DNA of 64,000 nucleotides from an uncultured Clostridia bacterium (GCA_934149005.1 CAKPDN010000001.1:1-64000); one strand, 5' to 3'. Numbered from the stretch's first letter, positions 17,541 to 25,977 are shown. The notes: a model not told the origin generated them from the letters alone. Numbers and translations: made by a program.

Positions 17541-18314
17541 TTAGTTACTTTCAGCAATTATATCTTTTAAAACATTTTCTTTTAACTTATGAAAAAATTC
17601 TTCCTGAATTTCATCTTTATTTATATTATAATTTAATTTTCTTATTGGATTTTCTCTTGTATAACTTTTCTCTATTACTTCTTCAATCTTCTCTCTTATT
17701 TCATTTATCATCTTATCTGTCAGTCCATTTTCTTCTTTCAGATAATTGTATAAATCATCTTTTACTTCTGTAGAATATTCTAATTTATTTATTAATAAAT
17801 GCCTAAGAACATACCCTAATAATGCAACATTATATGGTTGTTTTATATTTCTTATATCTTTAATTATTGCATTCATTTGTTTGGATATTATTCTTGTCAT
17901 ATCCTCTTCATTTATTTTTGTTGAAGTTTTATAAGCTTCTTCAATATAATATAAAATATATTTTCTTTGAACATCATTTAAAAGTCTTGAAGAAATATAT
18001 TTTACTCCTAATTCATAAAATCTATCTACTTCCTGATCTGTTTTTATCCCACCTGTAATTACTATTACTGTAGGAAGTTTTAATTCCAAGCTATGACATC
18101 TTTCAAGCATTTCTAATCCTGTAATACCTGGCATATATTGGTTTAAAATTATAAAATCTGGTATTTCCTCTTGTATCTCTTTAAGTCCTTTCTCGCCAGT
18201 TCCAACAGTTTTCATTCTAGTAACAAAAGGACAATTCTCTTTTATCATTTTTTCTGTTTGTTTTGCTAATGGTTCTTCATCTTCTACTTGAAGAATATAA
18301 AAGTCTTTTTTCAT
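17541..18314 (-). CDS. Spo0A-like response regulator lacking the phospho-acceptor Asp
   Basis: The 257-residue protein has a CheY-like receiver (residues 1-125): acidic pocket QVEDEEP, and switch and lysine-side regions TVIVITGG and VKYISSRLL. The phosphorylation-site strand reads FIILNQYMPG where DxxMPG is normal, so Asp is replaced by Asn. The C-terminal domain (about 145-240) follows the Spo0A sigma-A-interacting layout: IIKDIRNIKQPYNVALLGYV, LRHLLIN, then TDKMINEIREKIEEVIEKS. A Spo0A-type protein that cannot be phosphorylated could be constitutively active or act as a competitor of host Spo0A. Similarity of the C-terminal domain is by pattern, not by alignment. Confidence 0.65.
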   Translation of the reverse strand: MKKDFYILQVEDEEPLAKQTEKMIKENCPFVTRMKTVGTGEKGLKEIQEEIPDFIILNQYMPGITGLEMLERCHSLELKLPTVIVITGGIKTDQEVDRFYELGVKYISSRLLNDVQRKYILYYIEEAYKTSTKINEEDMTRIISKQMNAIIKDIRNIKQPYNVALLGYVLRHLLINKLEYSTEVKDDLYNYLKEENGLTDKMINEIREKIEEVIEKSYTRENPIRKLNYNINKDEIQEEFFHKLKENVLKDIIAESN

Positions 18315-18422
18315 AAAAAACTACGCCTCCTAGCCATATATTTTAACACATAATCGTTATAAAATAAAGTATTTTGGCGAAAAATGTTTGATTGCTTAAA
18401 CAAGTCAGAAACCTTTTTTTGG

Positions 18423-18428
18423 TATAAT
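18423..18428 (+). promoter_or_regulatory. Extended -10 element for the 18464 gene
   Basis: TATAAT preceded by TGG gives a TGnTATAAT extended -10. It lies 36 bp before the ATG, and no good -35 is visible. The 18315-18463 gap separates the divergent Spo0A-like gene and this XRE gene, so it is a shared control region. Confidence 0.55.
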
Positions 18429-18463
18429 TTGTTGTGATTATATCTATGAGAGGGGATATTTTG

Positions 18464-18724
18464 ATGGAGTTATCTGAAGCAATTGTATTAAGAATAAAAC
18501 AACTTTTAAAAGAAAAAAATATGAAAACCTATGATTTAAGCATTAAATCTGGCGTACCTCGTTCTACCATATCTCTTTTCTTAAGTAGAGAAACGAAGAC
18601 TATACGATTAGAAAATTTGCTATATATTTGTGAAGGTTTTGGAATAGAATTAAAAGATTTCTTTGATGATAAAGTATTTACAAATGTTGAAGCTAAAAAT
18701 TGGTTAAAAAATCCAGAAGAATAA
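18464..18724 (+). CDS. Small XRE/Cro-type regulator
   Basis: The 86-residue protein starts at ATG 18464 after AGAGGGGATATT. It is nearly all HTH: IKQLLKEKNMKTYDLSIKSG, VPRSTISLFLS, LENLLYICEGFGIELKDFF. It is divergent from the Spo0A-like gene and may autoregulate and repress it. This is one of only two confident plus-strand genes in the ICE; the other, at 25411, is also an XRE regulator. Confidence 0.8.
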   Translation: MELSEAIVLRIKQLLKEKNMKTYDLSIKSGVPRSTISLFLSRETKTIRLENLLYICEGFGIELKDFFDDKVFTNVEAKNWLKNPEE

Positions 18725-18747
18725 TTATAACTCTCCTGGATTTTTAT
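18710..18747 (+). terminator. Terminator of the 18464 regulator
   Basis: AATCCAG (inside the last codons) pairs with CTGGATT, followed by TTTATTTA. It separates this gene from the convergent topB. Confidence 0.5.
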
Positions 18748-18751
18748 TTAC

Positions 18752-20839
18752 CTAAAATAGAAATTTGATTTCTCCATTTATAATTTGCAATTTTGCATTA
18801 AATTGTTTTCCAGACTTTGCTTTAAATCCTTTTATTTCAGTTGTTACTCCATTTTCTAATAACTGCTTAATATTTGTTTTTGATATTTTCTTTCCTGCTA
18901 TTGTTTTCCAAACAGAAAATTTACAACCTTCTTTAAATCCAGAACAATAAAAGGATTTATTTGATTCTATAATGTCTTTCCCACATAAAGGACAATGTCC
19001 TACTATTGTCTTTTCATTTTTATAATTTTTCTTTAATTTGAATTTTGACACATCTTTTGTTGCTATAACTTTTTTTATATCTAAAAGAATAGAATCTAAT
19101 AGCTTATTTTGGTCTGCTTTTCCATCTCTTATTTCTTCCTGAATAATCCACCATTTTGCTGTTAAATCTGCTTTTTTCCATTCGTCTGGCAATATATTAT
19201 AATATTCTCTCCCTAGTTCTGTCGAAATAACTTTATCTTTTTCTTCTTTGATATATCCTCTTTTTATAAGATTTTGTATAATACTAGCTCTTGTTGCACT
19301 TGTACCTATACTTCCGTTTTCTCCTTCTTTATCTTTATCCTTACGTTTTAAGATTTCTTTTATTTCTTGATCATCAACGTATTTTGATATTCTAGTCATA
19401 TCTTCTATTAAACTGGCTTGTGTATAGCGTGCAAGAGGTTTTGTTTCTATTTCTTTAATATCACTTTTATTTATTGTTCCAGTATATAATCCTTCTGAAA
19501 TTTTTGATAATACTGATTCTTGATTTTCATTATTAGTTTTGTCTAAATATTTATTAAATCCTTCATCTAGTATTTTCGTAGAACTTGCTTTAAATTTATA
19601 TCCGTTTTGTTCATCTGTTTCTAAATATGTAATTTCTTTTTTTATTGGTCTGATAAACTGAATTAAGTAATACATACAAATTTCTTTATATATCTTTTGC
19701 TCTTTATCATTCATTTTAGATAAATATATATCTACTGATGTTGGTATTATTCCGTGATGGGCTGTTACTTTACTATTATCAAAACATTTTGAATGTGGTA
19801 AATTACTATAATCTAAATCAAGTTTTAAATCAATATTATTTAATACCTTTTTTATAACTCCTGGTGCTTCTTTATAATGCTCTTCATTTAAGTATTGACT
19901 ATCACTTCTATTATAAGTTATAGCGTGATATTTTTCTCTTAAATCTTGTGTTATTTTTAAAGTTTCATTAGGCTTAATTTTGTACTTTTTGCTAATATGA
20001 GATTGTAGTTTTGTCAAATTAAATGGTAATGGTGCATTTTCATTTTTTATTTGCTTTGTTATATTTACTTTTACATTTTTATTTATAAATTTATCTAATA
20101 CTTGCTTTAACTCATTTTGATTCTTATAAACAATATTATCCTTGTTTTCAAGTTTTGCTTTAATAATATTACCATTTATATTTATATCTACATATCCATC
20201 ATAATACTTTTCTTTTATATGATTTTCAATTGCTAAATCTCGATTTACTACTAATCCTAATGTTGGTGTTTGCACTCTACCTACTGATAATGTAGTTTCA
20301 TTTAATAATGAAAAATATCTACTTAAATTTATTCCTACCATATAATCAGCTATTGCTCTTGCATTTGCACTTTTCCCCCACATTTCATATTTTGAATTAG
20401 GTTCTAAGTTCTTTAACGCTTTTTTCAAATAGTCTTCATTAAATGCAGATGTCTGTATTCTTTTAACTTTACCTTTGAATCCACAATATTCAATTATTTC
20501 ATCAATAAGTAATTGTCCTTCTTCATCAATATCTCCTGCATTTATTATTTCATCACATTCGCTTATTAGCTTTTTTATAATATTAAACTGTTTTTTAGTT
20601 TTATCAATAGGCTTTTTACCCCAATTTTTAAAATATATAGGTAATTGTTTCATATCCCAGTTTTGATTATCTTCGTCATATTCCTCTGGTGTTTTTAATC
20701 TTAAAATATGACCATAAGCCCACGTTACTACATAATTACCTTTTTCAAAATATCCGTCATTTTTATTTAGTTTTCCATCTATTGCATTTACTATTGATTT
20801 TGCAAGTTCTGGTTTTTCTGCAATTATTAAACTTTTCAT
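18752..20839 (-). CDS. topB: DNA topoisomerase III (type IA)
   Basis: This 695-residue enzyme has a Toprim domain opening with KSLIIAEKPELAKSI and the acidic triad region AGDIDEEGQLL. ARAIADYMVGINLSRYF and SVGRVQTPTLGLV follow, and the catalytic tyrosine is in ITYNRSDSQYL. The C-terminus has one Cys4-type zinc ribbon (CPLCGKDI, CSGFKEGCKF). Type IA topoisomerases are common in ICEs, where they resolve DNA during replication or transfer. All CGG triplets within this gene are out of frame and the gene is intact. It shares the parB-topB block bracketed by the two oriT-like modules. Confidence 0.92.
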   Translation of the reverse strand: MKSLIIAEKPELAKSIVNAIDGKLNKNDGYFEKGNYVVTWAYGHILRLKTPEEYDEDNQNWDMKQLPIYFKNWGKKPIDKTKKQFNIIKKLISECDEIINAGDIDEEGQLLIDEIIEYCGFKGKVKRIQTSAFNEDYLKKALKNLEPNSKYEMWGKSANARAIADYMVGINLSRYFSLLNETTLSVGRVQTPTLGLVVNRDLAIENHIKEKYYDGYVDININGNIIKAKLENKDNIVYKNQNELKQVLDKFINKNVKVNITKQIKNENAPLPFNLTKLQSHISKKYKIKPNETLKITQDLREKYHAITYNRSDSQYLNEEHYKEAPGVIKKVLNNIDLKLDLDYSNLPHSKCFDNSKVTAHHGIIPTSVDIYLSKMNDKEQKIYKEICMYYLIQFIRPIKKEITYLETDEQNGYKFKASSTKILDEGFNKYLDKTNNENQESVLSKISEGLYTGTINKSDIKEIETKPLARYTQASLIEDMTRISKYVDDQEIKEILKRKDKDKEGENGSIGTSATRASIIQNLIKRGYIKEEKDKVISTELGREYYNILPDEWKKADLTAKWWIIQEEIRDGKADQNKLLDSILLDIKKVIATKDVSKFKLKKNYKNEKTIVGHCPLCGKDIIESNKSFYCSGFKEGCKFSVWKTIAGKKISKTNIKQLLENGVTTEIKGFKAKSGKQFNAKLQIINGEIKFLF

Positions 20840-20853
20840 CTGTACCTACTTTC

Positions 20854-21072
20854 TTAGAGATAAATTATTTTATCATTTTTATCTCTAAATTTATTTTTCT
20901 TGTTTTGCTTTTTAACTTCTTCACATTTTTTTATATACTCTATTTCTTCTAATTTTTCATCTTCTATCTCTTTATCTGTCTTACTTGCTTTTCCTACAAC
21001 TACACAAGCATATAAAACAAATGCAATACCTAAAAGCAATAAAATTACAAATACTGTTATAAAAATAGCCAT
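20854..21072 (-). CDS. Small single-span ICE membrane protein
   Basis: The 72-residue protein has an N-terminal transmembrane helix (residues 2-26) and a strongly charged Lys/Glu/Asp tail (KKNKFRDKNDKIIYL). It lies 14 bp upstream of topB. Function is unknown. Confidence 0.55.
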   Translation of the reverse strand: MAIFITVFVILLLLGIAFVLYACVVVGKASKTDKEIEDEKLEEIEYIKKCEEVKKQNKKNKFRDKNDKIIYL

Positions 21073-21103
21073 TTTTCAACCTTTCCCCCTGATTTCTTAT
21101 TTA

Positions 21104-21249
21104 AAAATACACCGAAGTGTACGCACTCTTTAAATCCTCTTAACATTTTACTCTCTAACAGAGAACTAGAAAGCTTGTCTTTCTATGTGTTGACAGAAAA
21201 ACCTCCGTTTTTCTTATCCTGCCACTAAATTTCTGACGAAATTTTAGTG
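21104..21249 (+). other. oriT-like module 2 (inverted copy)
   Basis: On the plus strand a 25-bp block at 21104-21128 is the exact reverse complement of 15673-15697. A 17-bp block at 21168-21184 matches 15616-15632 in inverted form. CTTATCCTGCC lies at 21213-21223 and a hairpin (CACTAAATTTC / GAAATTTTAGTG) at 21223-21249. Order and total length (146 bp) are those of module 1. It overlaps the last codons of the HNH gene. Confidence 0.7.
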
Positions 21250-21692
21250 AAACACGCAAGTTGCTTTAGCTTCAAATTATTTTTGCATACTTTACAAATA
21301 TCCGTCTTATTAGATTTTGTACCAAATTCTTTATTACACAACTTGCACTTTTTGATTTTATAACTTTTTAAAACTAACATTTCTCTATTCCAATATGAAT
21401 ATTTGCTTTTCAAATATTTTTCATATTTCTGTTCTAATTCTATTTTTTGTTTTCCTGTTGAATTGTCAAATTCCTTATGACAAATATCACAAAGCTCTAA
21501 AATATTTTCTTCAATACCAAGTCCACCAAATTGTCTTGCAATAAAATGTGCATTAGGTTGTCCTATTCCTCTTTTATTTTTGCAATTTACACATACCCCA
21601 TTATCTCTAATTGCAACTGATATTTTTACATCATAAGGAATGTCTGTTGGATTCTTTTTTACTCTTTGACGCAATTTTCTAATTGACCTCAC
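21225..21692 (-). CDS. HNH endonuclease-like zinc protein
   Basis: This 155-residue basic protein has an HNH-type core with two zinc Cys pairs (CVNCKNKRG, CDICHKEFDN) and the central PNAHFIARQFGGLGIEENIL. A second Cys4 ribbon lies at the C-terminus (CKLCNKEFG, CKVCK). The gene lies against oriT-like module 2. HNH proteins of this size occur in mobile elements as nicking or homing-type nucleases. The target is unknown. Confidence 0.72.
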   Translation of the reverse strand: MRSIRKLRQRVKKNPTDIPYDVKISVAIRDNGVCVNCKNKRGIGQPNAHFIARQFGGLGIEENILELCDICHKEFDNSTGKQKIELEQKYEKYLKSKYSYWNREMLVLKSYKIKKCKLCNKEFGTKSNKTDICKVCKNNLKLKQLACFTKISSEI

Positions 21693-21729
21693 ATATTATC
21701 ACTTCTTTCTCTTTTGTTTTTATTTTAAA

Positions 21730-22266
21730 TTATAATTTTAGTGCATAAATTCCAAATACTCTTACTGCTAATTCTTCATAAAGTTCATTTCTTGCATAAT
21801 AAAATGTTCTTCCATATCCTAAGTTGTGTTCATACAAAAATTGTTTTATTTCTTTGCCTTCCATATACACTTCTGATAATATTGCAATTTTCAATTCGCT
21901 TTTAGGTTTCATAGAAATTTCTGTTTCTTTTATGTATTCCTTAAATGTACTTTCTAAAAAGTTTAAAAATAATCTAGTTTGTAAATGTTTTTTATATAAG
22001 GATTCTAAATAAATCTCTTTGCTTGCAAAAACTTCTTCCATCATTCTTTCAAGCTCTTTTTGTTTTGCCTGGTCAATTTCTTCTTTACTAAACTTTACAT
22101 TTTCAACTTGTGCTGTAAATTGTTTTAAAGTTTTGTAATTTTCCAAAATAACAATTACATTATTTATACATCTATCAAAACTCATCTTTCTAACATCTAT
22201 TTTAGATAATTCTTCTTTAATGATTTCTCTCATTTTTTCTAAAAATTCATTATTAGTCTGATTCAT
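21730..22266 (-). CDS. Helical ICE protein, unknown
   Basis: The 178-residue, almost fully alpha-helical Glu/Lys-rich protein includes EEIDQAKQKELERMMEEVFA. Its C-terminal part (EVYMEGKEIKQFLYEHNLGYGRTFYYARNELYEELAVRVFGI) resembles a sigma-region-4-like DNA-binding helix set. It could be a small regulator related to phage ArpU/RinA-type proteins, but that is speculative. It lies in the replication/accessory operon. Confidence 0.55.
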   Translation of the reverse strand: MNQTNNEFLEKMREIIKEELSKIDVRKMSFDRCINNVIVILENYKTLKQFTAQVENVKFSKEEIDQAKQKELERMMEEVFASKEIYLESLYKKHLQTRLFLNFLESTFKEYIKETEISMKPKSELKIAILSEVYMEGKEIKQFLYEHNLGYGRTFYYARNELYEELAVRVFGIYALKL

Positions 22267-22292
22267 TTCAAATCCTCCCTAACTTATTACTC

Positions 22293-22571
22293 TCAACTCC
22301 TATCTTCCAAATATATACTGAAAATTCTTCTGTCTTCATCATAATAATAATTAGAAATATTTTGCTTTAAAACTTTATCATTTAAAGCCATTCTTAATCT
22401 TTTACGAATATTTTCCTCTGAATCAAAATAGTATAATCCGAAATATATCCAATCGTTTTCTCCAACTGTGTCTAAACATATTCTTATAACTCTTGTTAAT
22501 TGAATATCTTTATCATTTGTGAGCCTAAAATCATATTTTAATAAAAAATCTTCTAAACTAACTTCGTCCAT
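22293..22571 (-). CDS. Small acidic ICE protein, unknown
   Basis: The 92-residue protein starts at ATG 22571, preceded by GGAGGTTAAA. It has a mixed alpha/beta pattern (FDSEENIRKRLRMALNDKVL, RRIFSIYLEDRS). It is part of a run of short genes behind the replication initiator. No family is recognised. Confidence 0.55.
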   Translation of the reverse strand: MDEVSLEDFLLKYDFRLTNDKDIQLTRVIRICLDTVGENDWIYFGLYYFDSEENIRKRLRMALNDKVLKQNISNYYYDEDRRIFSIYLEDRS

Positions 22572-22585
22572 TTTAACCTCCAATT

Positions 22586-22768
22586 TTAATAAAGATGTTT
22601 AGCCTTATACATATCAATATCTTTTTCAACTTGTACTATTTTCTTTTGATAATTCTCTTCAGTATTTGGAACGCTGAATTTGCATTTTTTACAATCTTTA
22701 ACTTTCAATATGCCACAAACATAATCACTTTTTTTATATAAACAACTTTTTCCATCAAGCTCCTTCAT
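22586..22768 (-). CDS. Small Cys-rich ICE protein
   Basis: The 60-residue protein has four cysteines in the pattern CLYKKSDYVCG and CKKCKF within the first 33 residues, consistent with a zinc-binding knuckle. A charged helix follows. Its ATG overlaps the end of the 22765-23259 gene (4 bp), so the two are coupled. Function is unknown. Confidence 0.6.
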   Translation of the reverse strand: MKELDGKSCLYKKSDYVCGILKVKDCKKCKFSVPNTEENYQKKIVQVEKDIDMYKAKHLY

Positions 22769-23259
22769 TGTTTCCCCTTTCTACCTTTCTTGAAATTCTT
22801 AAAAATATTAGGTTTATCATTGGAAGATGACAATAAATTATTTTGGTTTTCTAACAATAGTTTTTCATTCTTTAAAGCTATTTCTCGCCAAACCTCTTTA
22901 TCTTCCTGCTCCTTATTTTTTTCATCTTTCCAAATCTCTGCTTGTTTTTTCCAATCTTCGGCTTGATTTTTATAATATTCTAGCTTATCTTTGTACCACT
23001 CTTTTTCCTTCTGTAAAACCTTAACTTCTTGCTCTAATATAATTTTATCTTTTTTTACATTCTTCCTTTTAGATTGGTCTATTTCAGCAAATCTTCGCCT
23101 TAAATATTCTGCTCCTTCCGTATTTATTACATTTTTCCCCTTTTCATTTTTATACATATATCCTTTTTCTATTAGTTCTTTTTTGTAATGAGCTAATAGA
23201 GATAAAGATTTATTAAACATTATACTTATCTCTTTTTGCGTATAACTTTTTTGCTCCAT
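22765..23259 (-). CDS. HTH protein with long coiled coil
   Basis: The 164-residue protein has an N-terminal helix-turn-helix (YTQKEISIMFNKSLSLLAHY) followed by KGYMYKNEKGKNVI, a wing-like segment. About 70 residues of Trp/Glu/Lys-rich coiled coil (EWYKDKLEYYKNQAEDWKKQ) and a basic tail follow. The layout resembles plasmid replication or partition accessory proteins downstream of RepA_N-type initiators. Confidence 0.65.
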   Translation of the reverse strand: MEQKSYTQKEISIMFNKSLSLLAHYKKELIEKGYMYKNEKGKNVINTEGAEYLRRRFAEIDQSKRKNVKKDKIILEQEVKVLQKEKEWYKDKLEYYKNQAEDWKKQAEIWKDEKNKEQEDKEVWREIALKNEKLLLENQNNLLSSSNDKPNIFKNFKKGRKGKQ

Positions 23260-23291
23260 TACAATTCCTCCAATTTCTTTTGTGTTAAGAT

Positions 23292-23558
23292 CTAGTCTTG
23301 TATGTTTTTTATATAATGCTTATAATCTTCTTTACATTTATATAAAAATTTTCTGGTAAAACCTATTTTTAGGAGTAATATAATTCGTTCTCTTTTAAAT
23401 AATCTGTCCGTCTTCTTGAATATTAGATTTATTATTAAATAGATATTTCTAATAATGATATATGGTAAATTTAATATAAATTCTAATGCTACAAGTAAAT
23501 AGAATAAAACAAATCTTATTACTCCTAATGCCTTTAATTGAATAATAATTTGTTTCAT
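23292..23558 (-). CDS. Small ICE membrane protein, unknown
   Basis: The 88-residue protein has one or two hydrophobic helices (IRFVLFYLLVALEFILNL, YIIIRNIYLIINLIF) and a basic C-terminal tail (KCKEDYKHYIKNIQD). It lies between the coiled-coil gene and the replication initiator. No family is recognised. Confidence 0.5.
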   Translation of the reverse strand: MKQIIIQLKALGVIRFVLFYLLVALEFILNLPYIIIRNIYLIINLIFKKTDRLFKRERIILLLKIGFTRKFLYKCKEDYKHYIKNIQD

Positions 23559-23599
23559 TTCTAACTCCCAAAAATATAAAAAAACATAAAATTATACTA

Positions 23600-24622
23600 T
23601 CAATCTATTAATTCTTCCTGTAAACAAGCTATCAAATAGCTCACAAATCTTTCTAAGTCGGATTTATCAACGTATTTCATTGCTTTTTTATATCTAAAAT
23701 TAAAATTTTCTGTGTTTAATTTGTAAAGTAAAAAATTATATGGACTTTTAGAAAATTCATCTATAACGTAATATTGAATAAGCAAATCTTTTTGTCTTTC
23801 TTCTGTCATAATCTCAAATGTTTTTTTATCAGTCATATAAAGTTCTAATTTTTTAAGTGTATTGATTACTAAAAACATTCTAGCGTGTTCTTTTTGCTCT
23901 TCTTCTGTTAAAGAAAGATCCAATTGTTTTTTTAGCTCATATTTATTTATATAATTAAATATAATATTAAGTGTAGTGTAGTCTAGTGTAGTGCCATTTG
24001 GCTCTTGCTCTTTCTCTAAATCTAGTTCTTTCTCTCCGTTACCATTACGTTTCATTGGTGTTACATTGTAACGCTGTGTCTTCAAATCCAGATTTTGCAA
24101 TATTTTCAAATTTTCATCTGTTACATCTTGCATTACATTATCGTTACATTGTAACGCTTTTGAATTTTCCACATCTAATTCAGAATTGCCTAATATTTCG
24201 CCTTCAATTTGTAACTGATTATTGTTACATTGTAACGCCTTTTGTCTTTCTCTGAATCTTCTTACTCTATCTGTACTACTACCTTCTGATCCAATTAAAT
24301 TTTGTAATGATAACAAATATAATGAATTATCATCAAGTCTTTCAATTGCTCCTGTTTTTAATAATACATTTATAAGTAATCTTACATTATTAACTGGTTC
24401 ATCTATTAGCATTGCAATTTCTTCTTCTGCAGATGGTAATAATCTTTCGTATTTCAAAAAACCTTCTGTTTTTAAACTCATTAACTGTATTTTCAAATAA
24501 GTTATTAACAAACTATCCCCTGCTGGTAATGATTTTAGATATTTTTCAGTTGTACCACTAAACCAATCCTCTTTAAGTTTTAACCAATAATATCTTTTTT
24601 GCTTACTACTTTTCTTTGCCAT
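23600..24622 (-). CDS. Replication initiator (phage replisome organiser N-terminal / RepA_N type)
   Basis: The 340-residue protein has a basic N-terminus KKSSKQKRYYWLKLKEDWF and the sequence LPAGDSLLITYLKIQLMSLK, VRLLINVLLKTGAIERLDDN. This is the winged-helix domain of phage replisome organisers and RepA_N initiators. The middle part (about 130-220) is low-complexity and carries ALQCN repeats because the DNA there contains three palindromic iterons (24060-24238). The C-terminal domain is helical. An origin inside the rep gene is typical for this class, so the ICE probably replicates as a circle after excision. Confidence 0.78.
   Translation of the reverse strand: MAKKSSKQKRYYWLKLKEDWFSGTTEKYLKSLPAGDSLLITYLKIQLMSLKTEGFLKYERLLPSAEEEIAMLIDEPVNNVRLLINVLLKTGAIERLDDNSLYLLSLQNLIGSEGSSTDRVRRFRERQKALQCNNNQLQIEGEILGNSELDVENSKALQCNDNVMQDVTDENLKILQNLDLKTQRYNVTPMKRNGNGEKELDLEKEQEPNGTTLDYTTLNIIFNYINKYELKKQLDLSLTEEEQKEHARMFLVINTLKKLELYMTDKKTFEIMTEERQKDLLIQYYVIDEFSKSPYNFLLYKLNTENFNFRYKKAMKYVDKSDLERFVSYLIACLQEELID
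24060..24238. repeat. Three palindromic iterons inside the rep gene
   Basis: GTTACATTGTAACGC occurs at 24060-24074, 24143-24157 and 24224-24238. Each has the perfect palindrome GTTACATTGTAAC, with starts 83 and 81 bp apart (about eight helical turns). They lie in the low-complexity middle of the replication initiator gene, where RepA_N-type origins are found. Confidence 0.75.
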
Positions 24623-24665
24623 AATAATTTCTCCTTTTCTCTTGTATATTTTTAAATTCTTTTGC

Positions 24666-24872
24666 TTATCTTAAATAGTCCCTGATTCTTTGACAAATTA
24701 TTAATGGTCTTCCATATAATAATTCTTTAAATTCTAAATACCAATTAACCAAATCTATATCTTTATCATTTTCAATTAAGAAATCTATTAGCTTTCCTGC
24801 TGTACTATATTTCTTATTTAATATGAATTGATATATAAACCTTAAAAACTCTTTTCTAACAAATTCGCTCAT
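24666..24872 (-). CDS. Small ICE protein, unknown
   Basis: The 68-residue, mostly helical protein (FVRKEFLRFIYQFILNKKYS, GRPLIICQRIRDYLR) is the first gene of the replication/accessory operon. It lies just after the repeat-rich control region. No family is recognised. Confidence 0.5.
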   Translation of the reverse strand: MSEFVRKEFLRFIYQFILNKKYSTAGKLIDFLIENDKDIDLVNWYLEFKELLYGRPLIICQRIRDYLR

Positions 24873-25260
24873 AGTCTTCTCCTATTTTGCTGTAATAAAA
24901 AATTATTACTTTTTTAACTTCAGCATATTTTTTGTATCAATTGTCTGTACTTTTTATTTAAAAATAAAATTCTATTTTTATAGAATCCTCATACATTAGT
25001 ATCAATTCACTGTACTATATGTGTAAAAAATAAATTGTTACAAATTTTAATATATTATTTTAATTTGTATCAATTGTCTGTACTTCTCTTTCAAAAAAAA
25101 TATGCTTTTCGCCTTTGTTTAGCCATTTACCATACTTTTCCCTCCCTTACACATATAATTTAAACTTAAGTTCAATAAAATATATATCACTCTTCTTAAA
25201 AAGTGTCAAGATATTTTTTAAAAAAAAGTACAGAAAATTGATATTATTTTTTAAAAATGC
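24873..25260. promoter_or_regulatory. Divergent control region with four 20-bp repeats
   Basis: No gene is present. The motif TTGTATCAATTGTCTGTACTT occurs at 24931-24953 and 25065-25085, with variants at 24998-25015 (CAATTCACTGTACT) and, inverted, at 25227-25244. Together with the copies at 12609-12692 they mark the start regions of both minus-strand ICE operons. Likely roles are operators for the XRE repressor at 25411 or a replication control site. Confidence 0.6.
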
Positions 25261-25289
25261 TTGATTATTTTTCTTTTTTTCTTTATAAT
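25261..25289 (+). promoter_or_regulatory. Sigma-A promoter of the XRE repressor
   Basis: TTGATT (25261-25266), a 17-bp spacer and TATAAT (25284-25289). It is followed by a leader of about 115 nt before the RBS AAGGAG of the 25411 gene. Confidence 0.7.
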
Positions 25290-25410
25290 ATATAAAGGTT
25301 AATTAAATGAAGCACGTTTAGGTTGTTGTTTTTTACTTTAATATAACTACAATTTAACTTCAATTCAACTTAAATACATATACCCAAATTAACTGAAAGG
25401 AGTTTTTTTA

Positions 25411-25881
25411 ATGCCAAAAGATAACAAAGATAATAATTCAAATGATATTATATATAATTCTAGTTTTGGAAGAAATCTTGAAAAACTTTTAGATCAATTA
25501 GATATTAAGAAGGTCGACCTTGCAAAAGCAATTGGTGTTACAAAAGGAACTATAACCAATATATGCAAAGGCTATAACTACCCTCACGTTTCAACTGTAT
25601 TAAAAATCTGTAATTACTTAAATGTTGATATTGATTTGCTTACTGATTCTGATCCTAAATTAAAGATGTTAGGAGAATCAGCACAAGCATATTCTTCTTT
25701 AAAAGAAGCGTTAGTTAGTATTGGTGCATTAAAAGAAGATGAAGATATAAAAAAAGAACATATTGAATTATTTGCCAAATTAGTTAAGGATAATAAAAAG
25801 CTTTATCAAGAGCCTGATAAAGCTTTAGAATCTGAAAAACTAATCGTTATTCCTGTTGAAGACTTGCCTAATAATGATTAG
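25411..25881 (+). CDS. XRE-family ICE master repressor (probable)
   Basis: The 156-residue protein has a Cro/CI HTH at residues 16-75 (FGRNLEKLLDQLDIKKVDLA, VTKGTITNICKGYNYPHVST). The C-terminal part is acidic and helical, with no S24 peptidase motif visible. It stands alone on the plus strand opposite the ICE operons, next to the integrase, the usual place for the repressor that keeps an ICE silent. The repeats at 24931-25244 just upstream are candidate operators. Confidence 0.75.
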   Translation: MPKDNKDNNSNDIIYNSSFGRNLEKLLDQLDIKKVDLAKAIGVTKGTITNICKGYNYPHVSTVLKICNYLNVDIDLLTDSDPKLKMLGESAQAYSSLKEALVSIGALKEDEDIKKEHIELFAKLVKDNKKLYQEPDKALESEKLIVIPVEDLPNND

Positions 25882-25977
25882 TATTTCTTCTTTTGTATAT
25901 CCGTCCTTTAATAAGGATTTGTAGAGTTCGTAGAATTTGATGAAGTTTTCATTTTTTTCGACATTTTTCGCACTCAT
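25840..25977 (-). CDS. 45-residue ORF antisense to the repressor 3' end
   Basis: ATG 25977 follows GGGGAAAG and a near-perfect promoter. The ORF encodes a charged helical peptide (SAKNVEKNENFIKFYELYKS, DGYTKEEILIIIRQVFN) and stops at 25840. Its last 42 bp overlap the XRE gene on the other strand. Being next to the integrase and small, it could be an excisionase-type factor or a repressor antagonist; antisense control of the repressor mRNA is also possible. Function is unproven. Confidence 0.6.
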   Translation of the reverse strand: MSAKNVEKNENFIKFYELYKSLLKDGYTKEEILIIIRQVFNRNND

